Shown here piece by piece: positions 18,835-21,890 of a stretch of DNA of 21,890 nucleotides. Both the position numbers and the translations under genes were made by a program. The DNA comes from Suillus spraguei. Taxonomy: Eukaryota; Basidiomycota; Agaricomycetes; Boletales; Suillaceae. How positions within the stretch are numbered: the first letter of the stretch is position 1; each line of letters begins with the position of its first letter. The stretch covers positions 1-21,890 of the forward strand of contig JABCPU010000905.1 in NCBI GenBank assembly GCA_016800925.1. The letters are read 5' to 3'. The notes under the pieces were generated by a model. The model worked only from the letters and a program-made list of their open reading frames with translations. It was not told where the DNA came from and ran no database searches.

Positions 18835-19962
18835 CTAGTTCGTATCCTCCACATATTTTGGCTCCCTGAGTCCAAACCACTCCGGAATCAGTTCCCATAC
18901 CTCCAGCCTTGCCTTTTTAACAGTATCAATAAACTCAGACTTGCACACGGAGCACATTCTCAACCCGCACGTCTTCACCCCATCTGAAAAATCGGTCCTT
19001 TCCAACATTTCCGCAGCTTGTAGAAGCGTGTGCAGCGGGTCTGCATCACGTCCGCATGCAATCCCACCGACAGAACGCAGAACGTTGAGGTGTATGAAGT
19101 AGAATGACTCAATGCAATGTACGGCACTCAACTTGCCCACGTTTGCACAGTTGGTGGACGGACGGTCGCGAAGTGCAGATTCGAGGAAGGTATGTATGTA
19201 CAACTGCGCAGCCTCGCGACCCAGGAACGTCGCGCACAGATGGTCGTCTGAGAGGCGGGCGAGCTGACCTTCAGGCTCGCCTTCAGTGTAAAAGATCGGT
19301 GGTGGACTACGAGTGCCAGTGAGGATTTTGCTAGGGCCGTAAACGCGAAAGGTCGTAGAAGGCACTGGGGAGGAAAGTGTGGAGGTTGAGCTCGTAAGCG
19401 AGTTTAAGCATTAAGATGGGGTGGGGGAAGATCTCGCGGGGATTATAGCGGCCATCACTATTTGTCCCGTCGTGCCTCTGCGATCCCATGCAGGGAGTGA
19501 TGTTGGCCAATCTATCGCAAGACGGGCGATGCAGCGTTCGCGTAGGTGCTCGATGAAGTACTTCGTGGAAAGACGGAGCACGGCGGAGATGGCAACGAAA
19601 TCTGTTGCAGTGTGCTCCTGGAAGTAGCTATGCGTAACGCTGTGAGTACTAATTCTGAATCCTATACAACGCTAGATACGAACATTCCATCATATAACGC
19701 AATGAGGAGGTGGTATAAATCTGTCGGACGGTCATGCAGTTCGACCGAAGGACAACCATCGACAAGGTTCTGGTCGACGGGCTGTGGAACAGAAAACAAG
19801 TCACGGAACACCTCTGAGTGCCTTTCGAGTTGACCGTGGTGGACCTTGAAGGCTGCAGAGTCAGCAATAAGGACGACTACCATCCGCAAACCAGATGTCA
19901 GATCTGATGAGAGCCTTGGGTAAAGCGTCAATATGTGGACTGCAGGAGCTGTCGCAATCCAT
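18835..19962 (-). CDS. BTB/POZ-domain protein, 2 exons, three apparent indels
   Basis: BTB domains mediate protein-protein contacts, often as Cullin-3 adaptors or transcription cofactors; the role here is unknown. Exon 1 is 19962-19684, intron 19640-19683 (44 nt), exon 2 19639-18835. BTB core: SDIWFADG, VVLIADSAAFKVHHGQLERH, SEVFRDLFSVPQP, GCPSVELHDRPTDLYHLLIA, ALYDG. Then YFQEHTATDFVAISAVLRLS, KYFIEHLRERCIARLA, PREIFPHPILMLKLAYELNL, LPSAFYDLSR and a Cys-rich C-terminal part (CGLRMCSVCKSEF, VWELIPEWFGL), the arrangement of the large agaricomycete BTB family. Frame breaks: at 19873-19880, where restoring two bases gives FADGSVVLIAD; at about 19475-19485 (one base missing after AWDR); and at 19341-19343 (one extra T-equivalent between LSR and YGPSK). 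The start at 19962 is the nearest in-frame ATG before SDIWFADG. Part of a multi-copy family, so true decay is also possible. Confidence 0.82.
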
Positions 19963-21890
19963 AGCGCGCCGAGTTATTCAGGACCCTTGAGCACAGGGGA
20001 ATGCTCGAAGGCGAGTGGCAATTGAGATCAAGGTTGTCTTAGTATTCAGGACATTAATAACTCCTGGAGGTTTCAAATGAGACGGAGGAGATTAACATTC
20101 GAAATGAGCCTAGTCGACCGGGCACTCGTCCAATATAGATGGTCGGATTCAAGATGTGGCAGTGTGTGCATGGCGCCAGTGTCCGTCGATGGCTATCAAA
20201 ACGGTTGGTGTGAGCTAGTGGTAGCGACATACCGTATTATTTCGAGCTAGTCCTGAGACTCGGTATTAATCAAGACTGATGAACTAATCGGAATTTAATG
20301 GTCCGTGATACCAAAGGGATTGATATACTCATCGATGCACAGTTCAACACGGGGCCGGCACCACTCCGCGACTCTGGCACGTTTTGTGTCCAATAATCCA
20401 TCAAATGACTGCTAATCACACGTAATTCCATCGTCAATGCATGATGATCTTCGATTCATAGACGTCCATCTTGACCAGTATTAGCCCTAAGCCAAGTGGT
20501 ATAAGCATGACAGGACAGAAATCTGTTGCAGGTTCAAAAAGGTGACTCCAGGTGACTTGCTAGGTGAAGGCACAAACTTGCCACAGAACCGTGTTTTGTG
20601 CCCAGTCGGTGTCTGAATTCCATGGCAAGTACAGTACTTTACTCTATACTTATAGTTACATTTTCTGTATTACTACGTTTTGCGTTGTCCTATCACTCAT
20701 GTTTTAAACGTTGCCTTTCGGCTTGTCCGGGGACCGGCATCACTTTTATCCTTTTGTCACAGAAGTTCATTCGAAACGTTCCCACGCACCCTGGATTCAA
20801 CAGGCCTTTGCGGCTCGGACGTCGTGCCCTATCCTGAATACTGTGACACTACGACCATCCTCTTTCTTTCACAGTCTGGCTACCGGTGGAGACCAGAACA
20901 CATCAGTGATTTCTAATTTTCATATGTAACAGACTCGAGGCTTGCTGGACATGGGGCTTTTACCGTGATTTGTGAGGCTACTGCACCACGCTTTTCAAGC
21001 ACTGTTGGAGTAAATATTCTCATTGGTTTATAGTGGGCACCATATTTTGCTGGTCAATATTCAATATTCAATCATCAAGCGTTTGGGTTATTATGTAAGT
21101 GGAACATCTCGCTTGCCCAGATTAGATCGATCAAATGTTCCCTACACTAGAAGCTCATGTTGGGTGTTTGTGTGGCTGGCAGCTTGCGTGCGTGGGCAGC
21201 AGTGCTATGCCCATTACTAGCAGCAAGAGAAGGCTGTGGTCGCAAGCTAGCCAATCACACGAAGAACTCGAGGGCGCTTGAACATATTCGAATTTATGCT
21301 TCGAGCATGCAAGTACCCTCGTGGACTTCGATAACTGAAATTCACCTCGTGATCAGATCCAGTGAGCTCTAAAGTTCTGTGCTTTGACATAATGGACGCC
21401 TTGAACAGGCGCCCGTACGTTATATAACCCGCTATGCAGCCGCTAGTGCTATCCTTAAATTCACAGACATCTCTTCAGACTCCGACCCAGCGTTCTATTC
21501 AAAGTTACTCAATGAATGAAAATTCTGCTCCCTCAGATCCTCATCTGTCACAAGGTAGGGGCAGGAGAGCAGCCAAGCAAGATGTAAGGAACGTTGTCGC
21601 CCTTGCGCTGATATTGTATTGATATTGTTGTAGCTGTCCTCTCTCTCACCTTGCAAACTGGATCGCCAAGACAACGCTCTGGGTTTTGTCGCAATTTCTG
21701 GGACAAGGTAATCGGCCTGTGCTGTTGTACCGCAAATAATGGGCGCTCTCCGAGTCCTTCACGTGTGGATGTCGTAGCCAGCGAACAGCATTTCGTTGCT
21801 GTGCGGATGCCCCAGGTAGTGTAATTATAGTTCTTGACACATGCCTCCTAAAGTCTGTCATCCAGCCCAAACCACTCGACCCGAAGTTGT
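19963..21890. other. 1.9 kb without a recognised gene
   Basis: No open frame exceeds about 80 codons and I recognise no family motif on either strand. The first few hundred bases are BTB-gene upstream sequence. The only hint of a gene is at the right edge: TATATAA at 21421-21427, an ATG at 21512 opening MNENSAPSDPHLSQGRGRRA, a donor-like GTAAGG at 21583 and an acceptor-like TTGTTGTAG at about 21633 followed by LSSLSPCKLDRQDNALGF. This could be the 5' end of a gene running out of the window, but evidence is thin (about 0.25). Confidence 0.4.

Noticed and set aside
21646..21870. Minus-strand 74-codon open frame at the window edge
   Set aside because: No motif, no splice support, and it conflicts with the weak plus-strand gene candidate.

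Overview
The window looks like nuclear DNA of an agaricomycete fungus (mushroom-forming Basidiomycota). Genes are densely packed, are cut by many 44-64 nt introns with GT...AG ends, and belong to families typical of that class: fungal alpha-kinases with an N-terminal Cys-rich module, integrase-core proteins, F-box/LRR proteins, BTB proteins and a DUF6535 relic. The DUF6535 relic hints at Boletales or a relative, but this is weak. I joined exons by hand from splice signals, reading-frame closure and remembered family motifs; no alignment was run.

Layout. 266-2544 (+) is the mitochondrial import receptor TOM70. 2921-8719 is a candidate complete two-gene DNA transposon: 34-35 bp terminal inverted repeats flanked by a perfect 6 bp duplication GAATAC, enclosing an intact 734-residue alpha-kinase (minus, 3078-5559) and a divergently transcribed integrase-like DDE gene (plus, 6580-8513), separated by 1 kb of tandem repeats. 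9045-11082 (-) is DPH2, complete in ten exons. 11233-12966 (+) is an F-box/LRR gene with several frame breaks. 13794-15540 (-) is a DUF6535 pseudogene. 16124-16853 (-) is an uncharacterised 210-residue protein, head to head with PCNA (17324-18679, +), whose proximal promoter has an MCB-like cluster. 18835-19962 (-) is a BTB/POZ protein. 19963-21890 holds no gene I recognise.

How the parts relate. TOM70, DPH2 and PCNA are housekeeping genes and anchor the window as ordinary chromosomal DNA. The alpha-kinase/integrase pair sits as an insertion between TOM70 and DPH2. This is the most interesting object: a kinase gene of a type expanded in agaricomycetes appears packaged with an integrase-like gene inside one set of terminal repeats.

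Sequence quality matters. TOM70 needs one restored base and PCNA three, all at short runs of the same base, while the rest of both proteins is well conserved. Such breaks in essential genes suggest uncorrected single-base deletions in the sequence, so the frame breaks in the integrase, F-box and BTB genes cannot be taken as true decay without read data. DUF6535 differs: it carries stop codons by substitution.
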